Below are positions 18,958 through 27,894 of a stretch of 64,000 bases of DNA, piece by piece. Source of the DNA: Novosphingobium acidiphilum DSM 19966 (GTDB lineage Bacteria > Pseudomonadota > Alphaproteobacteria > Sphingomonadales > Sphingomonadaceae); the NCBI RefSeq assembly GCF_000429005.1, contig NZ_AUBA01000005.1, forward strand, positions 124,001-188,000, in the 5' to 3' direction. The first letter of the stretch is position 1, and every line of letters starts with the position of its first letter. The notes under the pieces were generated by a model, which had not been told where the DNA came from, ran no database searches, and worked only from the letters and a program-made list of their open reading frames with translations. The translations under genes were made by a program, and so were the position numbers.

Positions 18958-20098
18958 TACGCCGCGCCAGCCACGCCCTGGCCGGCAGATCGTAAAATCG
19001 CGCCAGTGCATGGCTGACGACGACGGCGGTCACGAACAGCATCACCAGACTGCCGTCGCGCACCAGGATGCCGCTGTGATGGCGCCACAGCAGCACGGCC
19101 AGCACCATCCGGAACAGCACCTCATGCGTGGCGTACAGCGGATAAGAGATCAGCCCCAGCGTCGCATACAGCCGCGCGCCATGCACCACGGGACCCGTGC
19201 GCAGCCCCGCCATGACAATCCATGGCATCACCAGCATGATCGCCACCAGATCATAGGCCGCACCCCACCCGCGGGAAAAAGGGCCCCATAGCACCAGAAC
19301 GAGCACCACCATCGCCGCCCCGCCCGGCAAACCGGTCTTGGGCAAACGGCCCGCAGCATGCAACCGCGCGATGATCACGCCCAGGCCGAACCCGAACACC
19401 GCGCGGCACATCCCGATCATCAGTCCGGCGGCATCACCGCCCTGCTGCAACGTGCCCCCTTGCGCACAATGCCACACCAGCACGGCCGCTGCGCCCGCCA
19501 CCGGCACCACAATCCGACGCCCGCGCAGCTGCAAGATTGCCAAAGCATACAGGCCATTGACCACCAGTTCGCAAAACAGCGACCAGAACGGCGGATTGAA
19601 CGGCCACAGTCCCCAGCCCCACCAGGGCCGGGACGATAACGGCAACAGCAGCCCGTTCCACAATGTCGCTGCGGCCAACACCGCAAAACGCGGCGCCGGC
19701 CCGGTGTGCAGCCAGCGCCCCAGCAGCATCACGCCCAATCCGGCCAATGTGCCCAGCGCCACCATGGGATACAGGCGGATCGCCCGGCGCAACAGGAACG
19801 CACGCACAAACGATCCCGCCATCAACTGTGGCTCATACCGGTCTGCGATCACCACGCCGCTTAGAATAAAGAAAAAGTCGACCGCCAGAAACGCGCGGTC
19901 AAGGCTGTCGCCCAGGCGATGATGGCTGATATGGGCAAGATGCACCAGGCAGATCGCAAACGCGGCCAACCCGCGCAATCCGTCAAGCACCAGGTAATGA
20001 TCCCGGCGCACCGCGTCGGGCGCAGCCAACCCGGGCAGGCCCGGATCGCCGGCTGCACCCGACGCATGTTCCAAGGCGTTCGCCGCGCTGTGCATCAA
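18932..20098 (-). CDS. Acyltransferase 3 family membrane protein (OafA-like)
   Basis: This is a 388-residue protein with about ten membrane helices, normal for integral-membrane acyltransferases that O-acylate surface glycans or lipids. The N-terminal family motif is DHYLVLDGLRGLAAFAICLVH (about 33-53, with the catalytic-region His at its end), followed by AVDFFFILSGVVIADRY. The last helices end in LISYPLYATHEVLFRM, also typical. Two adjacent ATGs (20098 and 20095) can serve as the start. The target glycan is unknown. It overlaps the HlyD gene tail to tail. Confidence 0.88.
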   Translation of the reverse strand: MMHSAANALEHASGAAGDPGLPGLAAPDAVRRDHYLVLDGLRGLAAFAICLVHLAHISHHRLGDSLDRAFLAVDFFFILSGVVIADRYEPQLMAGSFVRAFLLRRAIRLYPMVALGTLAGLGVMLLGRWLHTGPAPRFAVLAAATLWNGLLLPLSSRPWWGWGLWPFNPPFWSLFCELVVNGLYALAILQLRGRRIVVPVAGAAAVLVWHCAQGGTLQQGGDAAGLMIGMCRAVFGFGLGVIIARLHAAGRLPKTGLPGGAAMVVLVLVLWGPFSRGWGAAYDLVAIMLVMPWIVMAGLRTGPVVHGARLYATLGLISYPLYATHEVLFRMVLAVLLWRHHSGILVRDGSLVMLFVTAVVVSHALARFYDLPARAWLARRIIFRARPG

Positions 20099-20224
20099 AG
20101 CAAAATCCCCTGACCGAAGACAGAGTGCAATGACTTGAAGGCGTGCGCAACAGCATAGCGGACTATCGGTGCTGCGGCGACCAACGAATCGAAGAGGCCC
20201 GCGGTTCTTGCGTGTGATGATGGG

Positions 20225-20301
20225 TGGTGCGCCCGACGGGATTCGAACCCATGACCCCCAGATTAGGAATCTGGTGCTCTATCCTGCTGAGCTACGGGCG
20301 C
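20225..20301 (-). tRNA. tRNA-Arg (anticodon CCT)
   Basis: The minus strand folds into a full cloverleaf of 77 bases including an encoded CCA. The acceptor stem is GCGCCCG paired with CGGGCGC, the D arm is GCTC/GAGC, the anticodon arm CCAGA-TTCCTAA-TCTGG has CCT at positions 34-36, and the T arm contains TTCGAAT. The discriminator base is A, as expected for arginine tRNAs. Confidence 0.97.
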
Positions 20302-20353
20302 ACGCCGCATGCCATAAGGGGGTTGTCGGCACGGCGCAACACTGTCGGGCGGG

Positions 20354-20821
20354 TCAGTTGGCTTTGCCGGGCGGGGCAACGGGAAACAGGATCGGGGCGA
20401 TTTCGACGCCTTCCTCGATCAGGGCGCTGGCCTCTTCCGGGGTGGCCTGCCCGTGGATCGGGGCGGCCTGCGTTTCGCCATAATGCATCGCGCGGGCCTT
20501 GTCGGCAAAACGGTCGCCCACCCAGGTTGAACTTTTCAACGCCTCGGCCTGCATCAGGGCGATGGTTTTCAGCACGGCAACGGCTTCGGGCGGCAGCGGT
20601 GCATTGGCCTGCACAGCAGGCGCTGCCGGCTTTGCGGTTGCGATCTGATTGCCCTTGCGGCCCAGATTGGGCGCACTGATTGCACGCGTTACATCGGCGC
20701 TGGCGCACACCGGGCATGCGATCAGGCCACGCGCCTGCTGATCGGCAAAATCGTCCGACGATCCGAACCAGCCTTCAAACCGGTGATCGCCCTGCCGGCA
20801 GACAAGATCAAACACAATCAT
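20354..20821 (-). CDS. DUF1178 family protein
   Basis: This is a 155-residue cytoplasmic protein. The N-terminal zinc-ribbon-like part has Cys8 in LVCRQGDHRFEGWF, then ARGLIACPVCASADVTRAI with a CxxC pair near residues 36-39. The C-terminal half (from residue 75) is helical and ends VEIAPILFPVAPPGKAN. This pattern matches the DUF1178 family of alphaproteobacteria, whose function is unknown. The ATG overlaps the stop of the nitrilase-family gene by 4 bases. These genes and the glutaredoxin gene are neighbours in many alphaproteobacteria. Confidence 0.88.
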   Translation of the reverse strand: MIVFDLVCRQGDHRFEGWFGSSDDFADQQARGLIACPVCASADVTRAISAPNLGRKGNQIATAKPAAPAVQANAPLPPEAVAVLKTIALMQAEALKSSTWVGDRFADKARAMHYGETQAAPIHGQATPEEASALIEEGVEIAPILFPVAPPGKAN

Positions 20822-21684
20822 GATGCCAATCGGGTGCTTTCCGGCTGTTCGCCAAGGCTTCTGCGGTTCTGCAGGCTGGGCAACTGGCGGCGCACATCGC
20901 CAAGCCGCGCCAGATCGAGCGTGGCAAAGCCCAGGCCGGGCTCGGTTCCCATGTCGAGCAGCACATCGCCCCAGGGATCGATCACCAGCGAATGGCCATA
21001 GGTATCGCGCCCGTCGGCGTGGTGGCCGGTTTGGGCAGGCGCAATGACAAAGGCGCTGGCCTCAACCGCGCGCGCGCGCTGCAACAGGTGCCAGTGCGCC
21101 TGGCCTGTGGGCACGGTAAACGCAGCCGGGATCGTGATGACATCGCAGCCACGCCGTCCCAGTTCCTCGAACAGCGCGGGAAAACGCACATCGTAACAGA
21201 TCGCCAGGCCAAGCCGCCCGACCGGACAATCCACCGACACCACCCGATTGCCGGGGCGATAGGCGGCGGATTCGCGCCAGCTTTCGCCGGTGGCCAGATC
21301 GACATCGAACATGTGGATCTTGTCATAGCGCGCGGCGATTTCGCCGTGGGGATCGATCACGAACGCGCGATTGGCAAAGCGCCCGGCGCCATCGCCTTCG
21401 GCCAGCACCGGCAGCGATCCGACATGCAGCCAGATTCCGGCACGCGCCGCAGCCTGTTGCAAGGCGCCAAGCGTGGGGTTGTCGGTTTCGGCCACGATGT
21501 GCGCACGCGCACGGGCACGCTCGCGATCGAGCAGACCGGCCATTTCGGGGGTAAACAGCATTGCCGCCCCCTCGTCCGCCGCGCGCGTGGCAGCCGCGAC
21601 CATCACCGCGGCATTGGCGGCGGGATCGATACCGCTGGTCATCTGCAGCACGGCGATGCGTACCGCGGTGTCGGGGTCGGCCAT
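20818..21684 (-). CDS. Carbon-nitrogen hydrolase, nitrilase superfamily (Nit2-like amidase)
   Basis: This is a 288-residue enzyme that hydrolyses a C-N bond in the cytoplasm. The Glu-Lys-Cys triad is visible as Glu47 in FTPEMAG, Lys122 in RYDKIHMFDVD, and Cys163 in LAICYDVRFP. The HMFDVD sequence after the Lys and the YRPG loop are typical of the Nit1/Nit2 branch. Members of that branch act on deaminated glutathione or omega-amides such as 2-oxoglutaramate. Its place directly between a glutaredoxin gene (11-base gap) and DUF1178 fits a role in glutathione repair. The exact substrate is an inference. Confidence 0.9.
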   Translation of the reverse strand: MADPDTAVRIAVLQMTSGIDPAANAAVMVAAATRAADEGAAMLFTPEMAGLLDRERARARAHIVAETDNPTLGALQQAAARAGIWLHVGSLPVLAEGDGAGRFANRAFVIDPHGEIAARYDKIHMFDVDLATGESWRESAAYRPGNRVVSVDCPVGRLGLAICYDVRFPALFEELGRRGCDVITIPAAFTVPTGQAHWHLLQRARAVEASAFVIAPAQTGHHADGRDTYGHSLVIDPWGDVLLDMGTEPGLGFATLDLARLGDVRRQLPSLQNRRSLGEQPESTRLAS

Positions 21685-21695
21685 GATCGTTGCGC

Positions 21696-21974
21696 CTAAC
21701 GTCCGAGCAGCGGATCGAGCCCGCCCTGCCGGTCAAGCGCCATCAGATCATCGCACCCGCCGATGTGGCGGCCGCCGATGAAAATCTGTGGCACGGTGCT
21801 GGCGCCAGGTGCGCGCTCGTGCATTTCGGCGCGCTTGGGCCCGCCCATCGTCACGTCGTATTCGGTCAGCGACACACCCTTTTCCTCAAGGATCGCCTTG
21901 GCGCGATAGCAATAGGGGCAGCCCCATTTGGTGTAGATTTCAACCGTGGGAACGGGGGCAGAAGGTTCGCTCAT
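21696..21974 (-). CDS. grxC: Glutaredoxin 3
   Basis: This is a 92-residue dithiol glutaredoxin that reduces disulfides with glutathione. The active site CPYC is at residues 19-22 in TKWGCPYCYRAK. The cis-proline motif STVPQIFI and the glutathione-binding GGCDDL follow. I chose the second of two adjacent ATGs (21974) because AGAGG then lies 5 bases upstream. The first ATG (21977) would leave only 2 bases. It heads the grxC-nitrilase-DUF1178 operon. Confidence 0.92.
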   Translation of the reverse strand: MSEPSAPVPTVEIYTKWGCPYCYRAKAILEEKGVSLTEYDVTMGGPKRAEMHERAPGASTVPQIFIGGRHIGGCDDLMALDRQGGLDPLLGR

Positions 21975-22064
21975 CATCGCCTCTTGAAATTGATCGTCGC
22001 CACCACACATGACGCAACGGGTCATGCGCCGCAAGCCGGGCATGGTCCATAAGATTGGCCCGTT

Positions 22065-22126
22065 CGAACGCCATTCAAGGGTTCGCGGCGGGTCGGGTGC
22101 AAATTGCTCAGCATGAGGATTATGCC
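22065..22126 (+). promoter_or_regulatory. ROSE-like RNA thermometer in the hsp20 leader
   Basis: The leader can fold so that the Shine-Dalgarno AGGA (22116-22119) is hidden. AATTGCT (22102-22108) pairs with AGGATT (22116-22121) around a 7-base loop, with G22106 bulged and one T-G pair. This is the layout of the 3' hairpin of ROSE elements, whose conserved UUGCU masks the ribosome site until heat melts it. An upstream hairpin, CGAAC (22065-22069) with GTTCG (22081-22085), precedes it. The start codon is 7 bases after AGGA. The fold was worked out by eye. Confidence 0.6.
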
Positions 22127-22594
22127 ATGAACCGTTTTGACTTTACCCCCTATCGCCGCACCACCGTGGGCTTTGACCGCCTGTTCGATCTGCTCGAACG
22201 CCAGGCACGCGCCCAGACCGGTGACAATTACCCCCCGTTCAACATCGAACGGCGCGGCGATGACCAATATCGCATCACCCTGGCCGTGGCCGGGTTCAAG
22301 CCCGACGAAATCGACATTACCGCGCAGCAGAACCTGCTCGTGGTCAAGGGCAACAAGGCCGACATCGAACCCGATGCGCGCCAGTTCTTGCATGTCGGTA
22401 TCGCCAATCGCGGCTTTGAACGCCGTTTCGAACTGGCCGACTATGTGCGGGTCGACAACGCCGACCTGGCCGACGGGTTGCTGACCATCGACCTGGTCCG
22501 CGAAGTGCCCGAGGCGATGAAGCCCAAGAAAGTGCTGATCGGCGGCCAGCAGCCGCTGTCGGTGATCGACGGCGGATCAAGCGCGGCGGCCTGA
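22127..22594 (+). CDS. Small heat-shock protein, Hsp20/IbpA family
   Basis: This is a 155-residue alpha-crystallin chaperone that holds unfolding proteins. The N-terminal arm FTPYRRTTVGFDRLFDLLER is typical of the class A rhizobial and sphingomonad Hsp20. The alpha-crystallin domain spans about 35-125 (RITLAVAGFKPDEIDITAQQ, GIANRGFERRFELADYV, NADLADGLLTIDLVREVPE). The C-terminal KKVLI motif can dock to neighbouring subunits. The ATG at 22127 is set by the AGGA in the thermometer hairpin. A strong terminator follows. CTTGAA at 21983-21988 could be part of a heat-shock promoter, but the matching -10 is poor. Confidence 0.93.
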   Translation: MNRFDFTPYRRTTVGFDRLFDLLERQARAQTGDNYPPFNIERRGDDQYRITLAVAGFKPDEIDITAQQNLLVVKGNKADIEPDARQFLHVGIANRGFERRFELADYVRVDNADLADGLLTIDLVREVPEAMKPKKVLIGGQQPLSVIDGGSSAAA

Positions 22595-22621
22595 TTTCAG
22601 GACGGATATGCGATTGGTTTG

Positions 22622-22650
22622 GGGCGGGCCGGTAACGGTCCGCCCTTTTT
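22622..22650 (+). terminator. Rho-independent terminator after hsp20
   Basis: GGGCGGGCC (22622-22630) pairs with GGTCCGCCC (22637-22645) in a 9-bp stem (one G-T pair) with a 6-base loop, followed directly by TTTTT. The T-run is on the plus strand only, so it serves hsp20 and not the convergent pyrG gene. Confidence 0.9.
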
Positions 22651-22655
22651 GCGGG

Positions 22656-24287
22656 TCAGACCAGGCGCGCCTGTTTGACCGCGGCCGCGATGAAATCGCG
22701 GAACAGCGGGTGCGGATCAAGCGGACGACTTTTCAGTTCGGGGTGGAACTGCACGCCGACAAACCACGGATGATCGGGGCGTTCGACGATTTCGGGCAGC
22801 AGACCATCGGGCGACATGCCCGAAAACACCAGGCCACCCGATTCGAGCCGTTCGCGATAGGCGGCGTTGACTTCGTAACGGTGGCGGTGGCGTTCGCTGA
22901 TCGTGGTGGTGCCATAGATCGCGGCGACATGGCTGTTGCCGTCAAGCCGCGCTTCATAGGCGCCCAGCCGCATCGTGCCGCCCAGATCGCCACCTTCGGC
23001 CCGTGTTTCCAGACCTTCGGGCGTCATCCACTCGGTGATGATCCCCACCACCGGTTCGCAGGTGGTGCCGAATTCGGTCGATCCGGCGCCGGCCACGCCG
23101 GCGGTGTTGCGCGCGCCTTCGATGCAGGCCATCTGCATGCCAAGGCAAATACCGAAAAACGGCACGCGGCGCTCGCGGGCAAAGCGCACCGAGGCAATCT
23201 TGCCCTCGGTGCCGCGTTCGCCAAATCCGCCGGGCACCAGAATGCCGTGCAACGGTTCCAGATGCGCGGCGATTTCAGAATCGGCCTGTTCGAACAGCTC
23301 CGCATCGATCCAGCGGATGTTGACTTTGACCTTGTTGGACAGGCCGCCGTGAACAAGCGCCTCGTTCAGCGATTTGTAGGCGTCGGGCAGGCCGACATAT
23401 TTGCCCACCACGCCGATCGTCACTTCGCCTTCGGGATTGTGGAACCGTTCGACCACATCGATCCAGCGCGACAGTTCCGGCTCGGGCGCGGTCAGCCCGA
23501 AATGGCGCAGCACTTCGTTGTCCAGCCCTTCGGCATGGTACTGCAACGGCACCGAATAGATGCTGCTGGCGTCAAGTGCCGGGATCACCGCCGATTTGCG
23601 CACATTGCAGAACTGCGCGATCTTGGCGCGTTCGGTTTCGGGCAGCGGCTTTTCGCAACGGCACAACAGGATATCGGGCTGAATGCCAAGACCGGTCAGT
23701 TCGCGCACCGAATGCTGGGTCGGCTTGGTCTTCAATTCGCCCGCTGCCGCAATATAGGGCACCAGCGTGACGTGGACAAAACAGCTGAGTTCGCGATCCA
23801 GCTCGTTGTGCAGCTGGCGCAGCGCCTCGATAAACGGCAGGCCTTCGATATCGCCGACGGTGCCGCCGATTTCGCACAGCACGAAATCCAGATCCTCGGT
23901 CTCGGCCTGGGCAAATTCCTTGATCGCATCGGTGACATGCGGGATCACCTGCACCGTTGCCCCCAGGTAATCGCCGCGCCGTTCGCGCGTGATGATATCG
24001 CGATAGATCCGCCCCGAGGTGATATTGTCGGCCTGGCGCGCCGACACACCGGTAAAACGTTCATAGTGGCCAAGGTCGAGATCGGTTTCGGCACCGTCGT
24101 CGGTCACATAGACTTCGCCGTGCTGAAACGGGCTCATCGTGCCGGGATCGACGTTCAGATAGGGATCGAACTTGCGGATGCGCACGCGATAGCCGCGCGC
24201 CTGAAGCAGCGCCGCAAGGCTTGCCGCCATAAGACCTTTGCCGAGCGAGGAGACCACGCCGCCGGTGATGAAAATGTACCGCGCCAT
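22656..24287 (-). CDS. pyrG: CTP synthase
   Basis: This is a 543-residue enzyme that makes CTP from UTP, ATP and glutamine. The N-terminal synthetase domain starts MARYIFITGGVVSSLGKG with the ATP-binding loop. The CTP feedback and Mg motifs (CEIGGTVGDIE) follow. The C-terminal class I glutamine amidotransferase domain has the nucleophile Cys381 in FFGICLGMQMA and the His-Glu pair in VGVQFHPELKSRP. Length and start are those of the family. It lies downstream of secG on the same strand with a 215-base gap that contains a hairpin (GCCGGAAC 24419-24426 with GTTCCGGC 24448-24455) but no T-run. Confidence 0.98.
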   Translation of the reverse strand: MARYIFITGGVVSSLGKGLMAASLAALLQARGYRVRIRKFDPYLNVDPGTMSPFQHGEVYVTDDGAETDLDLGHYERFTGVSARQADNITSGRIYRDIITRERRGDYLGATVQVIPHVTDAIKEFAQAETEDLDFVLCEIGGTVGDIEGLPFIEALRQLHNELDRELSCFVHVTLVPYIAAAGELKTKPTQHSVRELTGLGIQPDILLCRCEKPLPETERAKIAQFCNVRKSAVIPALDASSIYSVPLQYHAEGLDNEVLRHFGLTAPEPELSRWIDVVERFHNPEGEVTIGVVGKYVGLPDAYKSLNEALVHGGLSNKVKVNIRWIDAELFEQADSEIAAHLEPLHGILVPGGFGERGTEGKIASVRFARERRVPFFGICLGMQMACIEGARNTAGVAGAGSTEFGTTCEPVVGIITEWMTPEGLETRAEGGDLGGTMRLGAYEARLDGNSHVAAIYGTTTISERHRHRYEVNAAYRERLESGGLVFSGMSPDGLLPEIVERPDHPWFVGVQFHPELKSRPLDPHPLFRDFIAAAVKQARLV

Positions 24288-24502
24288 GGGAGCAAAGCCT
24301 TACCGTCAGAAGTTGTACGGGCGCAAGCGGCCGCCGGGGTTTATTCCCGGCAATCCACAGGCGCATCAAAAAACCGCAACAGCCCCGGCTGCGCACCCGC
24401 GCGCCATGGCAGGGTGCGGCCGGAACCGTGTTGGCAACGCATGAAGTGTTCCGGCAACGCCGACCCCGTAACCCCACGGGATCGCGTCATGCCCGGACGA
24501 TG

Positions 24503-24901
24503 TTACTGCTTGGCGGCACCCGACAACGGATCGGGCTTGGCCGCCGAAGCCGAAGCAACCGGCGCCGGACTGGCCGACGCGGCCGGCACGGGGAATGCGC
24601 CCGCCTGCGGATCGACCGGTGCCGAGGTCGGCACCGTCGGAATATGCGACGCATCGATGGTGTGCGTTGCCGTGGCCCGCACTGCCAGAACGCCCAGCAG
24701 CACCGACAGACCGACGAATGCCGCTGCCAGGATGCTGGTCGCACGCGTCATGAAATCGGCCGCGCCGCGCGCCGACATGAAGCCCGACGGGCTGCTGCCT
24801 ACGCCCAGGCCGCCGCCTTCGGATTTCTGCATCAGGATAACCGTGACAAGCAGCGCCGCAACGATGGCCTGCACGATGGTAATGAAAAGGAACAAGGTCA
24901 T
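24503..24901 (-). CDS. secG: Preprotein translocase subunit SecG
   Basis: This is a 132-residue small subunit of the SecYEG channel. Two membrane helices (about 2-22 and 55-75) flank the conserved cytoplasmic loop LMQKSEGGGLGVGSSPSGFM. An Ala/Pro-rich C-terminal tail of about 50 residues follows, as is common in alphaproteobacterial SecG. The start at 24901 (MTLFLFITIVQ) begins directly with helix 1. It follows tpiA by 82 bases, the usual tpiA-secG-pyrG order of alphaproteobacteria. Confidence 0.93.
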   Translation of the reverse strand: MTLFLFITIVQAIVAALLVTVILMQKSEGGGLGVGSSPSGFMSARGAADFMTRATSILAAAFVGLSVLLGVLAVRATATHTIDASHIPTVPTSAPVDPQAGAFPVPAASASPAPVASASAAKPDPLSGAAKQ

Positions 24902-24983
24902 GGCTACTCGCCTGAATCTGGATTTGCGCCACTTAGGCGCGCCACGTCGCCAGTGCAAGCCCGGCGCGTTGTGAAGTCGGAGG

Positions 24984-25754
24984 TCAGCCTTCGTCGGGTT
25001 CGGCCGCAACCACGATCGGCAGAAACGCATCCGCGGTCAGGCTGGCCCCTCCGACCAGCGCGCCGCCGACCCCGGGCGCGCCCAGCAGTGCGGCAGCGTT
25101 GTCCGCATTGACCGACCCGCCATACAGGATGCGCATTTTGCCACCGGCATCGCCATACATCGCGATCAGCCGGGCACCGATTGCCGCGTGCATCGCCACC
25201 ACATCGTCGACCGCGGCCACCCGCCCGGTGCCGATGGCCCAGATCGGCTCGTAAGCCACCGACAACTTGCCCGCCGCGGCAGCCTCTGCCGCGCCATGCC
25301 CGCGTGGCAGCGATGCATCGACTTGCGCCTCGATCACGGCCTGGGCATGGCCCGCATCGCGCTGGTCAAGCGTTTCGCCCACGCAGACGATCACCCCCAG
25401 ATTGGCGGCCAGCGCGGCCTCTGCCTTGGCATGGACGATCGCATCGGTCTCGCCATGATCGCGGCGGCGCTCGCTGTGCCCGACGATCACGAAATCGGCA
25501 CCGATATCATCGAGCATCGGGGCCGAAACATCACCGGTGTGCGCGCCCTTTGCCACGGCATGGCAATCCTGCCCGCCCACGCCAATGGCGGATACCTCGT
25601 CGCGCAACAGGCCAAGATAGGGAAACGGCGGTGCCAGCGCGACCTGAACCCCGCGATGACGCTGCGCCGCCCGGTCGATGGCACGCGCCTCGGCCAACAA
25701 GGCCCGGCTGCCGTTCATCTTCCAGTTGCCCACGATATAGGGTCGATGCGCCAT
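24984..25754 (-). CDS. tpiA: Triosephosphate isomerase
   Basis: This is a 256-residue glycolytic enzyme that interconverts dihydroxyacetone phosphate and glyceraldehyde 3-phosphate. The catalytic residues are Lys12 (GNWKMNG), His93 (VIVGHSERR) and Glu169 (SVAYEPIWAIGTG). The phosphate-binding loop RILYGGSVNADN follows. The start MAHRPYIVGNWKMNG at 25754 is the standard one. The reading frame open to 25916 adds a non-homologous tail. It is divergent from ppiD across 205 bases. Confidence 0.98.
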   Translation of the reverse strand: MAHRPYIVGNWKMNGSRALLAEARAIDRAAQRHRGVQVALAPPFPYLGLLRDEVSAIGVGGQDCHAVAKGAHTGDVSAPMLDDIGADFVIVGHSERRRDHGETDAIVHAKAEAALAANLGVIVCVGETLDQRDAGHAQAVIEAQVDASLPRGHGAAEAAAAGKLSVAYEPIWAIGTGRVAAVDDVVAMHAAIGARLIAMYGDAGGKMRILYGGSVNADNAAALLGAPGVGGALVGGASLTADAFLPIVVAAEPDEG

Positions 25755-25959
25755 GGTTGTGCTGTTGCCCTTTGATTGCCCTGCTGGATTGTCATCACGA
25801 CCGCCGATCGCAGAATCGGCGCCACCCATCGCGGCTACCAAATGCCTGCCGTGATTGCAAAACCGGCATTGACCGATTTTTTGGCAAAAAAACCGGTTTC
25901 CCCTTTTTGTGTTCACGCTCTAAGGCAGCGCGGTTTATCCCTGATATCGATCGGCCAGT

Positions 25960-27894
25960 ATGCTTGACTTTTTTCGCGCCATCACCCGGTCCCGCATTGG
26001 CGCGGCGATCGGCCTTGTCTTTCTGATCCTGATCGTGCTGGCATTTGCCGGCGCAGATGTCACCGGGATGCGTACCGGCAGCCTGCTTGGCGGCGAAAAC
26101 GTCGCGACCGTCGGCGGCACGACCATCACCACCGGCGAACTCGACAAGACCGTGCGCGCCGCCTTTGACAGCGAACGCCAGCGCACACCCACCCTGACGA
26201 TGAAGGATTTCATCGCGCAGGGCGTGCTTGATGATGTGCTGACCGGGATGATCGACCGCGCCGCAACCTGGGAATGGGGCCGCAAAAACGGTTTCGGCGT
26301 CAGCGATGGCCTGATCGACGGCGAAATTGCTAAACTGCCCGCGTTTCAGGGACCTGATGGCAAGTTCAGCCAGGACGCCTACAAGCAATTGCTGGCCCAG
26401 CGCGGGCTGTCGGACCGCCTGGTGCGCGATGACATTGCTAAGGGTGTGATGAGCCGGCTGGTGCTGACCGGCGCCAACGAAGGCGCGGTGATGCCGATGG
26501 GCGTGACCCAGGTCTATGCCGCACTGCTCAAGGAAAAGCGGGTCGGCAATCTGCTGTTCCTGCCGTCGCAGGCCTTTGCCCCCAAGACGGCGCCAACCGA
26601 CGCGCAGATCGGCGATTTCTACAAGACCAACATCGCACGGTATCAGCGCCCCGAACGCCGCACATTGCGGTATGCGATCATCGACGAAACCGCGCTGAAA
26701 AACCTGCCGCCGCCGTCTGACGCCGAAATTGCCAGGCGCTACAAGGCCAATTCGGCACTTTATGCGGCAGGCGAAACGCGCTCGATCACGCAAGTCATCC
26801 TGCCGACCGAAGCTGCCGCCAAAGCCTTTGGTGCCGAAGTTTCGGCGGGCAAGTCGATCGATGCCGCCGCATCGGCCAAAGGCCTTGCCGCCGCAAAGAT
26901 TGCCGACAAGACCCGTGACGAACTCGCCACCGACGGATCAAAGGCCGTGGCCGACGCGGTATTCGCCACCGGCGAAGGCAAGACAATTGCCCCAACCAAG
27001 GGCGCGCTGGGCTGGGTTGTGGCGCGTGTCGATGCGATCAAGCACAAGGCGGGCAAGACGCTTGAGCAGGCCCGCCCCGAAATCCTGGCCGCACTGACCG
27101 CCGAAAAGCACAAGACCGCCTTTACCGATCTGGCCACCCGGATCGGTGAAAAGGTCGAAGGCGGCGACAGCCTGACCGATGTCGCCAAAACCTGGGGCCT
27201 GACCGTGGTGACCAGCGATCCGTTGCTGGCCGATGGCACGGTGCCCGAAAAGCCCGGCACCAAGGTTTCGCCCGACCTGCAGCCGCTGTTGCAGACCGCG
27301 TTCAGCATGGAACACGAAGGTCAGCCGCAGATTGCCGGGCTGCCCGGGGGTCTGCGCGCCGCGGTGTTCGAGGTCGGACGCATCACGCCTGCCGCACCCG
27401 CCCCGTTGAACGACATCAAGGCCGCGGTGGCAAAGGACTGGACCTTGCAGCACGGCGCCGACGCTGCCGCTGCCGCCGCCGACAAAGTCCTGGCCGCCAT
27501 GGCCAGGAAGACCACGCTGGCCGACGCATCCAGGGCGCTTGGCGTGGCGCTGCCGCCGATCAACCCGCTGGCCTTTACCCGCGAACAGCTGGGCCAGATG
27601 CAGGGCCGTGTGCCCGCGCCGCTGGCGCTGCTGTTTTCGATGAAAGCAGGCACCACCAAGAAGATGGCCGCGCCCAATGGTGCCGGCTGGCTGGTGATCA
27701 CGCTTGATACGATCGAGCCGGGCACCGTTGCCCCCAACGATCCGATGATCCAGCAGGCCTCTGCCGAACTGGGCAAGGCCACCGGGCACGAATACGAAGA
27801 ACAGCTGCGTGCCGCGATTGCCCACGACATCGGGCCAAAGCGCAACGAAGCCGCGATCCGCACCGTGCGGAGCAACCTGTCGGGCGCGCAGTGA
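25960..27894 (+). CDS. ppiD: Membrane-anchored periplasmic peptidyl-prolyl isomerase/chaperone PpiD
   Basis: This is a 644-residue chaperone at the periplasmic exit of the Sec channel. It starts MLDFFRAITRSRIGAAIG, followed by a membrane helix (about 16-34). A SurA-N-like domain (about 45-190; VATVGGTTITTGELDKTVR) holds the GENVATV anchor motif. A central parvulin-like domain follows (about 225-390; YQRPERRTLRYAIIDE ... KGALGWVVARVD), which is divergent. A second helical/parvulin-like part runs to the end. The stop overlaps the GTG start of trpE. This ppiD-trpE coupling is seen in sphingomonads. Confidence 0.93.
   Translation: MLDFFRAITRSRIGAAIGLVFLILIVLAFAGADVTGMRTGSLLGGENVATVGGTTITTGELDKTVRAAFDSERQRTPTLTMKDFIAQGVLDDVLTGMIDRAATWEWGRKNGFGVSDGLIDGEIAKLPAFQGPDGKFSQDAYKQLLAQRGLSDRLVRDDIAKGVMSRLVLTGANEGAVMPMGVTQVYAALLKEKRVGNLLFLPSQAFAPKTAPTDAQIGDFYKTNIARYQRPERRTLRYAIIDETALKNLPPPSDAEIARRYKANSALYAAGETRSITQVILPTEAAAKAFGAEVSAGKSIDAAASAKGLAAAKIADKTRDELATDGSKAVADAVFATGEGKTIAPTKGALGWVVARVDAIKHKAGKTLEQARPEILAALTAEKHKTAFTDLATRIGEKVEGGDSLTDVAKTWGLTVVTSDPLLADGTVPEKPGTKVSPDLQPLLQTAFSMEHEGQPQIAGLPGGLRAAVFEVGRITPAAPAPLNDIKAAVAKDWTLQHGADAAAAAADKVLAAMARKTTLADASRALGVALPPINPLAFTREQLGQMQGRVPAPLALLFSMKAGTTKKMAAPNGAGWLVITLDTIEPGTVAPNDPMIQQASAELGKATGHEYEEQLRAAIAHDIGPKRNEAAIRTVRSNLSGAQ

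Noticed and set aside
21983..22010. A sigma-32 promoter for hsp20 starting with CTTGAA.
   Set aside because: The -10 part (CACATG at 17 bases) does not fit the alphaproteobacterial RpoH consensus, so I list it only in the hsp20 entry.
22608..24974. A 788-codon plus-strand frame.
   Set aside because: It is antisense to pyrG and secG and has no signature.
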